Assembly (NCBI GenBank): GCA_041389525.1
Contig: JAWKRR010000010.1
Span: forward strand, 88,317 to 152,316
Length of the DNA: 64,000 nt
Direction: 5' to 3'
Origin: JACKFB01 sp041389525
GTDB taxonomy: Bacteria > Myxococcota_A > UBA9042 > PHBI01 > JACKFB01
Numbering within the stretch: position 1 is the first letter of the stretch; each line of letters begins with the position of its first letter. Below are positions 42,534-50,300 of this stretch, piece by piece. The translations under genes were made by a program, and so were the position numbers. The notes below the pieces were generated by a model. The model did no database searches and had not been told where the DNA came from. It was given only the letters and a program-made list of their open reading frames with translations.

Positions 42534-44275
42534 AGTGGCCCCTGTCGGTGGCGTTGCTGCTCTTGGCGGCGTGCGGCGGGTCGGACCCGGCGGGCGCGGA
42601 CGCCGACCTCCTCGGGGAGCTCGCTGCCGACTCGGTTCTTGACGTCGACGGCGCCGCGGACACCCGCGTCGACGCCGGGTTGGAGGCCGACCTCGACGCC
42701 GGCCCGGAGACCGCGCCCGACTTCGCTGGCGAGCCGGACCCTGAGCTGGACCTCGAGATTCAGCCCGAGATCGCGCCCGACCCCGGCCCCGAGGTCCAGC
42801 CTGACGCGCCCGTCGAGGCGGAGACGGCCCCAGACGCTGTTGGCGACACCCTCGTCGACGCGCCCGACCCTGGCCCCGACGCGCCGCCCGACCCCTGCTC
42901 GCTGCTGCCCTCCCTCGACGCCCTCGGCCCACCCACGAACTCGCCCGCGTGGCTCGGTTCGCTCGTGGCGCTCTACGACTGCGGCCTGCTGACCCGCGAG
43001 ACCTTGCGCGACGCGTTCGCCGCGGTGCCCCCGCCGTCGACCTGGCCCGCCGCCGAGACCGTGCTGCTCTCAGCCAACGACTCCCCGTGGCTGCTCGCCG
43101 CCGACCTCACGATCCCCGCTGGCCAGCTGCTGCTCTTGGCGCCGGGCGCCCGCTTGCGGCTCGGCGCGGGCGTCCGGCTGAAGATCCTCGGGCGGGCGAT
43201 CTGGCTCGGCTCCGACGACGCGCCCCTGGTCATCGAGGGCGACGGCGGGGATTACGACACCGTCGAGCTGCGCGGCGGGCCCCACCTCGTCGCCCACGCC
43301 GAGTTCAGCCTCGGCAGCGCGCTCTTGACCGTCGGGCCGACCACCGCCGACGTGACCCTGGAGGACCTCCGCTTCGACGTGTGGCTGAAGAACGCGGTGC
43401 GCCTCGACAAGACCGCCTACACCACGCTGGTCCGTGGCGAGTTCGGCGCCGAGACCCCGCCCGAGCTGCAGTCGGGCGAGGCCGTGTACGGAAATCTCAG
43501 CTCGATCTTGCTCAGCGACTCGATCTTCTGGCCGACCGGCTCGGGCGACGACGCCGTCGACTTGGAGAACTGCCCGCCCGGCCTGCCGGTGCGCATCGTC
43601 GGCAACGTCTTCTTGGGCGGCATGGACGACGCGGTCGACCTGGACAGCTGCCCAGCGCTCGTCGACGGGAACCTGATTCAGCGCTACCAGCCGCCGGCCG
43701 GTCCCATCGAGGGTCTCAACGGCGGCGGCATCACCGGGCAAAACAGCTCGGTGGCGCTCGTCGACAACGTGATCGTCGAGTGCCGCCACGGGGTGGGCTT
43801 CAAAGACGGCAGCCTCGTGGTGCTGGCACACGGGACCATCACCGGCTGCGGCATCGGCGTGGCCCTCTACAAGACCAGCGCGGACGCCAAGCTGCCGGCG
43901 ATGCTCGCGGTCAACTCGCTGGTCTACGGCAACCTCGACCCGGACAGCGGCGCCCCCCACGACATCGAGCTGGACGGCGCGTGGACGGGCTCGCCTGGCG
44001 CGCTGGACCCGAGCCTGCTGGACGCGCGCTACTGCATCTTCGGCGAGGCGTGGCCAGGCGAGCAGAACCTCCTGACGGACCCGCAGTGGGTCTTCACCGA
44101 CGGGATCCCGCTGCTGCAGGCCGGGTCGCCCGCCGTCGGGAGCGGCCTCCCCCCCGACGCGGCCTCTCTGAGCAAGGCCGCGCTCCAGGCGCTGCGGCTG
44201 GACTTCCTGGGCACGTCGCGCACCGACGCCGACGGCGCGTGGCTGCCGGTCAGCCGGGGAGCGGTCGAGCCGTGA
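42530..44275 (+). CDS. Right-handed parallel beta-helix lipoprotein
   Basis: The GTG start overlaps the preceding stop (GTGA), and the signal peptide ends in LLAAC. An acidic linker of about 100 residues (Asp, Glu, Pro, Ala) follows. From about residue 180, repeated short strands (SILLSDSIFWPTG, VRIVGNVFLGGMDDAVDL, SVALVDNVIVECRHGVGF, LAVNSLVYGNL) fit pectate-lyase-like beta-helix coils. No lyase or hydrolase residues can be identified. It ends in another GTGA overlap with the CotH gene. Carbohydrate or surface binding is the likely role, but this is inferred from fold alone. Confidence 0.82.
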   Translation: MKWPLSVALLLLAACGGSDPAGADADLLGELAADSVLDVDGAADTRVDAGLEADLDAGPETAPDFAGEPDPELDLEIQPEIAPDPGPEVQPDAPVEAETAPDAVGDTLVDAPDPGPDAPPDPCSLLPSLDALGPPTNSPAWLGSLVALYDCGLLTRETLRDAFAAVPPPSTWPAAETVLLSANDSPWLLAADLTIPAGQLLLLAPGARLRLGAGVRLKILGRAIWLGSDDAPLVIEGDGGDYDTVELRGGPHLVAHAEFSLGSALLTVGPTTADVTLEDLRFDVWLKNAVRLDKTAYTTLVRGEFGAETPPELQSGEAVYGNLSSILLSDSIFWPTGSGDDAVDLENCPPGLPVRIVGNVFLGGMDDAVDLDSCPALVDGNLIQRYQPPAGPIEGLNGGGITGQNSSVALVDNVIVECRHGVGFKDGSLVVLAHGTITGCGIGVALYKTSADAKLPAMLAVNSLVYGNLDPDSGAPHDIELDGAWTGSPGALDPSLLDARYCIFGEAWPGEQNLLTDPQWVFTDGIPLLQAGSPAVGSGLPPDAASLSKAALQALRLDFLGTSRTDADGAWLPVSRGAVEP

Positions 44276-45861
44276 GGGGCGCCTACCGGAGCGGCGCGGT
44301 CTGGGCGCTGACGGTGGCGTGTCTCGCGTGCGGCGGCGCGGGCAGCGATTCGCCAGCCGCGGACGGCGAGATCGACACCCCGGTGGCCGAGGTCGGCGCC
44401 CCCGACGGCGGTGCCGCCGACGACGGCCCCGACGCGCCCGACCTGGAGGTCGACGCCGAGCCGGAGGACGTCGCGGAGCCCGCCCCAGAGATCGAACCAC
44501 AGCCCGAGATCGAGCCCGACGACCTCCCCGCGGACCCAGGGCCCGAGGTCGAGGCCGAGACCGGCGACGCCGACGCGACGGACGGCCCCTCGGACGCCGC
44601 CTCCACCGCCGACGAGATCGACGCCACCACCGAGGAGGGCTGCCCCGACCCGACCGCGGACGAGACCCTGCGGCAGGCCCTCATCTTGTCGGGGCAGAAC
44701 GTCGTCGAGATCAGCATCGGCCTGAGCCAGAGCAACATCGCGTACCTGCGCACCCACCCCTACTCCTACGTCGCGGGCACGATCGCCCTCGCCGACGCCT
44801 CGGGGCTGCTGGGTCCCTTCGAGGTCGCGATTCGCCTCAAGGGTGGCGGCAAGGGCAACGACGGCGGCTCTTTTCAGGACATCGACAACAAGCCGTCCTT
44901 CAAGGTCGACATGAACCGCCTCGTGCCCTGCCAAACCCTGGCCGGGATGTCGAAGATGACCCTCAACAACATGGTCCAGGACCCGTCGATGCTGCACGAG
45001 TGGGTCGCCTACGGGCTCTATCGCAATCGGGACCTGCCGGCGCCGCGCGTCGGCTACGCGTGGGTGACGGTCAACGGGCAGGAGTACGGCCTGTACGCGA
45101 ACATCGAGGTCTACGACCAGCGGGCCTTTCGCCACGAGCACTTCCCGTCCACCGCGCACCTCTATGAGGGGCAGAGCGGGTCGGATTTCTCGGTGAGCCT
45201 CGCGGGTGGGTTCGAGGTCGACCACGGGGACCCGCTGGACCGCAGCGACCTGGACGCCGCCATCGCCGCCTTGGTCGCCGCGCCGCCCGAGGGGCTTGTG
45301 GCGACGACGAACGCGCACTTCCACTGGCCGGCGGTGGCGACCTTCTTGGCGGTCGAGAACTTCGTCGGCCAGCAGGACGGCTACACGCAGCAGCGCAACA
45401 ACTTCTACGCGCACTCCGACGACGACGGGCGCTTCACGCTGCTGCCTTGGGGCCACGACACCACCTTGGGGACGCCGCTGCTCTTCGGGTACCTCAAGGG
45501 CAATATCGCCAAGCGCTGCCTGAGGGATCCGGACTGTCACCTGTTGTATGAGGAGGCGATGGCGGCGACGGTCATCGAGGTCTCGACGGGCAACCTGATC
45601 CAGCGCGTTCAGGACCGGGCGGCGACGCTAGAGCCTTGGGTGGTGGCGGATCCGCGGCGGCCCTACACGCTCGCGGAGCACTACGCCGAGCGCGACACCC
45701 TGCTGCTCTTTCTCAGTGAGCAGCCGGTACGCCTGATGAGCTCGGTGGCCTGCGCGGCGGACACGACGACCGACTCCGACAAGGACGGCTACGACTGCAT
45801 CCACGACTGCGACGACTCGCTGAGCTCGGTCTACCCGGGCTCGGTCGCGCTCTGCCCCTGA
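44272..45861 (+). CDS. CotH-kinase-like lipoprotein with MopE-type tail
   Basis: The GTG at 44272 overlaps the previous stop. The signal peptide ends in LACGG, followed by an acidic linker of about 100 residues. The CotH-like part has FKVDMNR, KMTLNNMVQDPSMLHEWV, VNGQEYGLYANIEVYDQRAF and the closing NFYAHSDDDGRFTLLPWGHD, in the same order as CotH-family protein kinases of spore coats and other bacterial surfaces. Whether it is an active kinase is unknown. The last 30 residues hold a Cys-paired, Asp-rich repeat (DGYDCIHDCDDS) like MopE/calcium-binding repeats. The 3' end overlaps the convergent DUF2254-like gene by 31 nt. Confidence 0.85.
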   Translation: MRGAYRSGAVWALTVACLACGGAGSDSPAADGEIDTPVAEVGAPDGGAADDGPDAPDLEVDAEPEDVAEPAPEIEPQPEIEPDDLPADPGPEVEAETGDADATDGPSDAASTADEIDATTEEGCPDPTADETLRQALILSGQNVVEISIGLSQSNIAYLRTHPYSYVAGTIALADASGLLGPFEVAIRLKGGGKGNDGGSFQDIDNKPSFKVDMNRLVPCQTLAGMSKMTLNNMVQDPSMLHEWVAYGLYRNRDLPAPRVGYAWVTVNGQEYGLYANIEVYDQRAFRHEHFPSTAHLYEGQSGSDFSVSLAGGFEVDHGDPLDRSDLDAAIAALVAAPPEGLVATTNAHFHWPAVATFLAVENFVGQQDGYTQQRNNFYAHSDDDGRFTLLPWGHDTTLGTPLLFGYLKGNIAKRCLRDPDCHLLYEEAMAATVIEVSTGNLIQRVQDRAATLEPWVVADPRRPYTLAEHYAERDTLLLFLSEQPVRLMSSVACAADTTTDSDKDGYDCIHDCDDSLSSVYPGSVALCP

Positions 45862-47441
45862 CGGCCGCCGCGGGGGGCTGTCACGCCCAGCTCCGCAAAG
45901 AAGGGCAGGAGGAAGGCGCGCTGGTCGGGCGGCAGGTAGTTCCAGTTGACCTCGCGGTTGGAGACCTCCCACCACTCGGGGTCGACCAGGGCGAGGAGCT
46001 CGTCGCGGACGGCGCGCAGGCGGTGGGTGCGGTCGTCGCGCATGTCGTCGGCGATGCGCTTGGACGAGGCCGCCTCGCCGCGGGCCAGGTAGTAGGTCGC
46101 GAGTTTCACCTGGGCGCGGCGCACGCCCTGCTCGACCAGCGCGGCCTCTTCGTCCTCGGGCTCGCGGTCGAGGTCTAGGAAGATGTCGAGGACCGCGTCG
46201 TGGGCGCCGCTGCCGGTGGCGTGGAGGTGCTGGAGCAGGTCGCAGAGGTCGTGGGCGGCGGTCTCCAGCACGAAGCCGCCTTTGCTCTCCAGGGCCAGGC
46301 GTCCGTAGAAGCGCAGGCGCCGGGCGACCTCGATGACCTCGGCCTCCAGACCGAGATCCACCAGGGTCAGGGCCAGCCGCTTGTACTCGAAGAGCACGTG
46401 GTAGGCGCTGCGGAAGTCGCGGTTGCTGAGGCTGTCGCGTTCGAAGGTGTTGAGGAAGCGGGTGCACAGGCGGAGCGCGCCCGAGTCGCGCTGGCGGGCG
46501 GCGGTCTCGGCGAGCTGGCGGGTGAAGATGGCGATGAGGTGGTTGACGTCGGGGACGCGGTGCAGGGCCTGGTGGTAGGCGGTCTGGTAGGCGCGCAGGA
46601 CCTTGGCCTCGACCCAGGCGCGGCGCTGCTCGAGGACGCGCAGGGTCTGGGGGTCCAGGGTCACGAAGTCGGCGTCGTCGCGGCCCAGGGCGGCGGTCTC
46701 GAACCAGGGCGGCGGCAGCGCGTCTTTGCCGACGATGTGGGCGGTCGCCATCTCGGCGAGGCCGCGCAGGGACATGACGGCGACGGCCTTCTCGTCGCTC
46801 TTGACGGCGTTGAGCACCATGTCGGTGAGCTGGTCGATGCCGGTGAGCATCTCGGTGCGGGCGCGGGGGACGGCGGGGGCGCCGCGGCGGCTGACGGTCT
46901 CGATGGCGCGGGTGGCGTCGCGGCGGATGCGCTGGATGACCTGGTCGGGGGCCAAGAAGCGAAAGACGTAGGTGAAATATGGCAGCAGGAGCAGGACGCC
47001 GACGGACATCATGGCGACGGTGGTGACGACCATGGCGCGCGGATAGGGGTCGGCGAAGAGGCTGAGGTCGGTCCAGATGACCTGGGTGACCGTGAGGACG
47101 AGGAAGGCGGTGGTGAGGATGTTGACCGGGTCGCGGACGAAGAGCTCGGCGATGCGGGAGGTGTAGCGGGCGGCGGCGAGCTGGACGACGATGGCGATGA
47201 CCGTCAGGGCGATGGCGAGGATGCCGACGGTGATCTCCGCCATGTTGGTCAGGGCGTCGCGGGTGTCGGGGTGGGCGATGAGGTCGAGCGGGCTCAGCGG
47301 CGCGCTGGAGCTGGCGAAGTCGAGCCACCAGAGGACGCCGTAGAGGGCCGCGGCGGTGCCGAGCAGGAGGCCGAAGGCGACGGTGACGCGTAGCCAGCCG
47401 CGGCCGCCGTCGGGGTGCGAGGTGGGGGCGGCGGGGCTCAC
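45831..47441 (-). CDS. DUF2254-like inner membrane protein
   Basis: There are four predicted membrane helices in the first 165 residues: near 18-40, 70-92 (TVGILAIALTVIAIVVQLAA), 108-125 and 140-165. RYTSRIAELFVRDPVNILTT after the second helix is the feature shared with DUF2254 proteins. The remaining 370 residues are soluble and helical, with no known motif. Function is unknown. The start is GTG at 47439-47441. It lies next to the TatD gene on the same strand, with about 40 nt between, and overlaps the CotH gene end. Confidence 0.7.
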   Translation of the reverse strand: MSPAAPTSHPDGGRGWLRVTVAFGLLLGTAAALYGVLWWLDFASSSAPLSPLDLIAHPDTRDALTNMAEITVGILAIALTVIAIVVQLAAARYTSRIAELFVRDPVNILTTAFLVLTVTQVIWTDLSLFADPYPRAMVVTTVAMMSVGVLLLLPYFTYVFRFLAPDQVIQRIRRDATRAIETVSRRGAPAVPRARTEMLTGIDQLTDMVLNAVKSDEKAVAVMSLRGLAEMATAHIVGKDALPPPWFETAALGRDDADFVTLDPQTLRVLEQRRAWVEAKVLRAYQTAYHQALHRVPDVNHLIAIFTRQLAETAARQRDSGALRLCTRFLNTFERDSLSNRDFRSAYHVLFEYKRLALTLVDLGLEAEVIEVARRLRFYGRLALESKGGFVLETAAHDLCDLLQHLHATGSGAHDAVLDIFLDLDREPEDEEAALVEQGVRRAQVKLATYYLARGEAASSKRIADDMRDDRTHRLRAVRDELLALVDPEWWEVSNREVNWNYLPPDQRAFLLPFFAELGVTAPRGGRQGQSATEPG

Positions 47442-47480
47442 GCGGGGGCACCCGGGGCGGGGAGGGCGGCGTGGCGAGGG

Positions 47481-48275
47481 CTACGCACGGGAGGCTCCGA
47501 GGGCGAAGAGGGCGCGGGCGTTGCGTTCGGTGAGCGCGGCGAGGTCGGCGGGGGCGGCGCCGCGGGCGGCGGCGAGGGCGGCGACGATCTCGTCGATAAA
47601 TGCTGGCTCGTTGCGGGTTTTGGCGCGCGCGGGCGGAGGCTGGTCGGGGGCGTCGGTCTCGACGAGGAGGCGCTCTGGGGGGACGGCGCGGGCGGCGCGG
47701 GCGCAGGCGGGGCGGGTGACGGCGGCGCCGAAGGAGAGGGAGAGGCCGAGGGCGACGTAGCGGGGGACCAGCTCGGCCGAGCCGGAGTAGGCGTGGACCT
47801 GGCCGGCGGCGCGGGGGAGGCCGTCGGCGGCGAGGATCTCCAGGGCGCGGCCGTGGGCGCGGACGATGTGGAGGATGACCGGGAGCTCGCGCTCGCGGGC
47901 GAGGGCGAGCTGGGCGCGGAAGAGGGTCTCTTGGCGGGTGGCGCTGTCCTTCGGCACGCGGGGCGAGCGGTCCAGGCCCATCTCGCCGAGGGCGACCGGG
48001 CGCTCGAGGTGCGGCGAGTCCAGGGCGTCGCCCAGCGCGGCCATCAGGTCGTCGGTGGCGCCGTCGGGCGCGGCCGCGGCGGTCCACGGGTGGATGCCGT
48101 AGCCGGCGTAGACGTCACGGTGGGCGCGGGCCAGCGCGCTCTGCCGCAGCCAACCCTCGGGGTCCACGCCAGCCAGGACGAAGGCGCGGACGCCGACGGC
48201 CCGAGCGCGCTCAAGCGCCGCGTCGCGGTCGGCGTCGAACTCCGCGGCGTCGAGGTGGCAGTGGGCGTCAATCAC
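47481..48275 (-). CDS. tatD: TatD family metal-dependent hydrolase
   Basis: TatD proteins are two-metal TIM-barrel nucleases/deoxyribonucleases. All ligands are present: HxH in DAHCHLD, Glu in ALGEMGLD, His in VILHIVRAHG, His in VHAYSGSAELV, and Asp in LVETDAPDQPP. The mature size is about 264 residues, as usual. The GTG at 48273-48275 is chosen because the protein should begin just before IDAHCHLD; the longer frame to 48446 would translate the heptamer array and a low-complexity stretch. Confidence 0.9.
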   Translation of the reverse strand: MIDAHCHLDAAEFDADRDAALERARAVGVRAFVLAGVDPEGWLRQSALARAHRDVYAGYGIHPWTAAAAPDGATDDLMAALGDALDSPHLERPVALGEMGLDRSPRVPKDSATRQETLFRAQLALARERELPVILHIVRAHGRALEILAADGLPRAAGQVHAYSGSAELVPRYVALGLSLSFGAAVTRPACARAARAVPPERLLVETDAPDQPPPARAKTRNEPAFIDEIVAALAAARGAAPADLAALTERNARALFALGASRA

Positions 48276-48350
48276 CCCCAGAGCTTGTGCCGCGGCCGGT
48301 CGCTGCGTCAATCGGCCCGGCCCGCGGCAGACGCGGGCTGCTGCTGCGGC

Positions 48351-48406
48351 CTGAGCGCTGAGCGCTGACCGCGGACCGCCGACCGCCGACCGCCGACCGC
48401 CGAACG
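48351..48406. repeat. Eight tandem 7-nt repeats
   Basis: Eight consecutive heptamers run in perfect phase, consensus C(T/C)GA(C/G)CG, drifting from CTGAGCG through CTGACCG to CCGACCG and ending CCGAACG. The array lies between the start of the TatD gene and the divergent glutathione reductase gene. Two related units occur at 14012-14025. Confidence 0.75.
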
Positions 48407-48490
48407 CTCGAGGCTGCGCGCCCATGCACTCTCCCCGCGTAGCCAAACCGGGCGCCCGGACATACGGTGGCCTCTCGACCGGAGCGGGGC

Positions 48491-49855
48491 ATGGCTGAGT
48501 TCGACGTGGATTTCTTGGTGGTGGGCGGCGGCTCCGGCGGCGTGCGGGCAGCGCGCATCGCGGCGAAGCTTGGCGCCCGGGTCGCCCTCTGCGAGTCGCG
48601 ACGGCTCGGCGGCACCTGCGTGAACGTGGGCTGCGTGCCCAAGAAGCTGATGGTCTACGCGGCCGACGTCAGCACTCAGCTGGAGGACGCGGCCGGCTAC
48701 GGCTGGACGGTCCCGGGGCCGGCGAGCTTTGACTGGCCGACATTTCGCGCGCGGAAGGACCGGGAGATCGAGCGCCTCAACGGCGTCTACGGGCGCCTGC
48801 TCGCCGACGCGGGCGTGCGGGTCATCCACGGGCACGGGCGCTTCGTCGGCCCCCACGCGGTGCAGGTCGGCGAGGAGAAGATCTCGGCCCGCTATATCCT
48901 CGTGGCGACCGGCGCGTGGCCCAGCCCGTTGCCCGTGCCTGGGGCTGAGCTGGCGGTGGACTCCAACGCGATGTTCTCGCTCGACGCGATCCCCAAGCGG
49001 GCGGTCGTGGTCGGCGGCGGCTACATCGGCCTCGAGTTCGCAGGGATTCTCAGGGGATTCGGCAGCGAGGTGATCTTGCTACAGCGCGGGTCGCACGTGC
49101 TGCGCGAGTTCGACGACGAGGTCGGGCCCTTCGTCGGGACCGAGCTGATCCGCCGCGGCATCGACCTGCGCACCCGGTGCGAGGTGACGTCGATCGCGCG
49201 GAGCGAGGGCGGCCTGGAGGTTCAGCTGTCGAGCTGCCCGCCAGTGCAGACCGACCTGGTGCTGATGGCGACGGGGCGCGTGCCGCTGACGGCCGGGCTG
49301 GATCTCGAGCTGGCGGGCGTCACGCTGGACGCGCGCGGGGCTATCGCGGTTGACGAGCAGCGGCGGACCGTAGTGCCTCACATCTATGCGGTGGGCGACG
49401 TCGCGGGCAGCGCGGCGCTGACGCCGGTGGCCCTGGCGGAGGGGCAGGCGGTCGCGCAGGCGCTCTTCGGGGGGGCCGAGCTTCGCTGCGAGCCGTGGCG
49501 CGTGCCGACGGCGGTCTTCAGCCAGCCGCCCGTGGCCACGGTGGGCCTGTCGGAGCGCGAGGCGCTGGCGGCGGGGCACCGGCTGCGCATCTTCCGGTCG
49601 GAGTTCACGCCGATGTCCCACGCGCTGCCCGAGCGAAAGGAGAAGGCGCTGCTCAAGCTGGTGGTCGACCGCGACAGCGACCGGGTGCTGGGCTTTCACA
49701 TGGTGGGGTCTGAGGCCGCGGAGATCGTGCAGGGGTTGGCCGTGGCGCTGACCTGCGGCGTGACCAAGGCGCAGCTCGACGCGACCCTCGGCATCCACCC
49801 CACGCTCGCCGAGGAGTGGGTGACGATGCGGACGGCCACGCGCGAGGTCGGCTGA
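48491..49855 (+). CDS. gor: Glutathione-disulfide reductase
   Basis: This NADPH-dependent flavoenzyme keeps glutathione reduced in the cytoplasm. The redox disulfide is GGTCVNVGCVPKK, the NADP fold VVVGGGYIGLEFAGIL is followed by Arg residues at QRGSHVLREFD that favour NADPH over NADH, and the C-terminal IHPTLAEEWVTMR is the interface active-site motif typical of glutathione reductase. The product has 454 residues, as usual. The ATG at 48491 has GGAGCGGGG upstream; the frame is open to 48467. A different low-molecular-weight disulfide substrate cannot be excluded without the host's thiol known. Confidence 0.92.
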   Translation: MAEFDVDFLVVGGGSGGVRAARIAAKLGARVALCESRRLGGTCVNVGCVPKKLMVYAADVSTQLEDAAGYGWTVPGPASFDWPTFRARKDREIERLNGVYGRLLADAGVRVIHGHGRFVGPHAVQVGEEKISARYILVATGAWPSPLPVPGAELAVDSNAMFSLDAIPKRAVVVGGGYIGLEFAGILRGFGSEVILLQRGSHVLREFDDEVGPFVGTELIRRGIDLRTRCEVTSIARSEGGLEVQLSSCPPVQTDLVLMATGRVPLTAGLDLELAGVTLDARGAIAVDEQRRTVVPHIYAVGDVAGSAALTPVALAEGQAVAQALFGGAELRCEPWRVPTAVFSQPPVATVGLSEREALAAGHRLRIFRSEFTPMSHALPERKEKALLKLVVDRDSDRVLGFHMVGSEAAEIVQGLAVALTCGVTKAQLDATLGIHPTLAEEWVTMRTATREVG

Positions 49856-49923
49856 GAGGACCGGCGGCGTCCTCTGGGCCTGCGCTGGTTTTCCCTGCTG
49901 CGGACGCGCTCTCTGGGGCGGGG

Positions 49924-49983
49924 TCGACAGGGGGAAGTCATGGGATACCATGGCTGCGCGGCGTGGCTCCTACGAGGAGCCAC
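49924..49983 (+). promoter_or_regulatory. Putative promoter and 5' hairpin of the dodecin gene
   Basis: TCGACA (49924-49929) and TACCAT (49946-49951), 16 nt apart, resemble sigma70 boxes. They are followed by a perfect 8-bp stem with 5-nt loop at 49963-49983 (GTGGCTCC-TACGA-GGAGCCAC). The hairpin would lie near the 5' end of the transcript, 40 nt before the ATG. Box matches are modest (4-5 of 6), so the promoter is a suggestion; the hairpin itself is clear. Confidence 0.4.
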
Positions 49984-50023
49984 AGTGAATTCGCCGCGGG
50001 TTTCGGACCAGAAGGAGTTGAAC

Positions 50024-50224
50024 ATGTCTGTCGGACGCATCACTGAAATCACAAGCTCGTCTAAGAAGAGCTTCGACGACGCCATCGAGAAGGGTGTCGA
50101 GCGGGCCTCCAAGACGCTGCGCAACGTGAAGGGCGCCTGGGTACAAGACCAGAAGCTCGAGATCGACAACGGGAAGATCAAGGAGTACCGAGTCACGTTG
50201 AAGGTCACGTTCATCCTCGACTGA
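50024..50224 (+). CDS. Dodecin, flavin-binding protein
   Basis: Dodecins are small proteins that assemble into 12-mers and store flavin. The 66 residues include the family core: ITEITSSSKKSFDDAI, GVERASKTLRNVKGAWV with the flavin-stacking Trp, and IKEYRVTLKVTFILD. The ATG at 50024 has AGAAGGAG 6 nt upstream. An open frame back to 49940 is excluded by size and by this site. It lies between glutathione reductase and the cNMP-binding kinase. Confidence 0.95.
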   Translation: MSVGRITEITSSSKKSFDDAIEKGVERASKTLRNVKGAWVQDQKLEIDNGKIKEYRVTLKVTFILD

Positions 50225-50300
50225 CCGTCGGGAGCCCGTCGCCGCGGCTTGTAGCGGGCCGGGCGATGGTCTCCGGGGCGGCGCGAGGAGGGAGGCGGGA

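Noticed and set aside
42949..44271. In-frame upstream extension of the CotH gene
   Set aside because: This is a shadow of the beta-helix lipoprotein; the GTG at 44272 starts a proper lipoprotein signal peptide.
48276..48446. Longer start for TatD at 48446
   Set aside because: It would translate the heptamer array; family proteins begin just before the IDAHCHLD motif.
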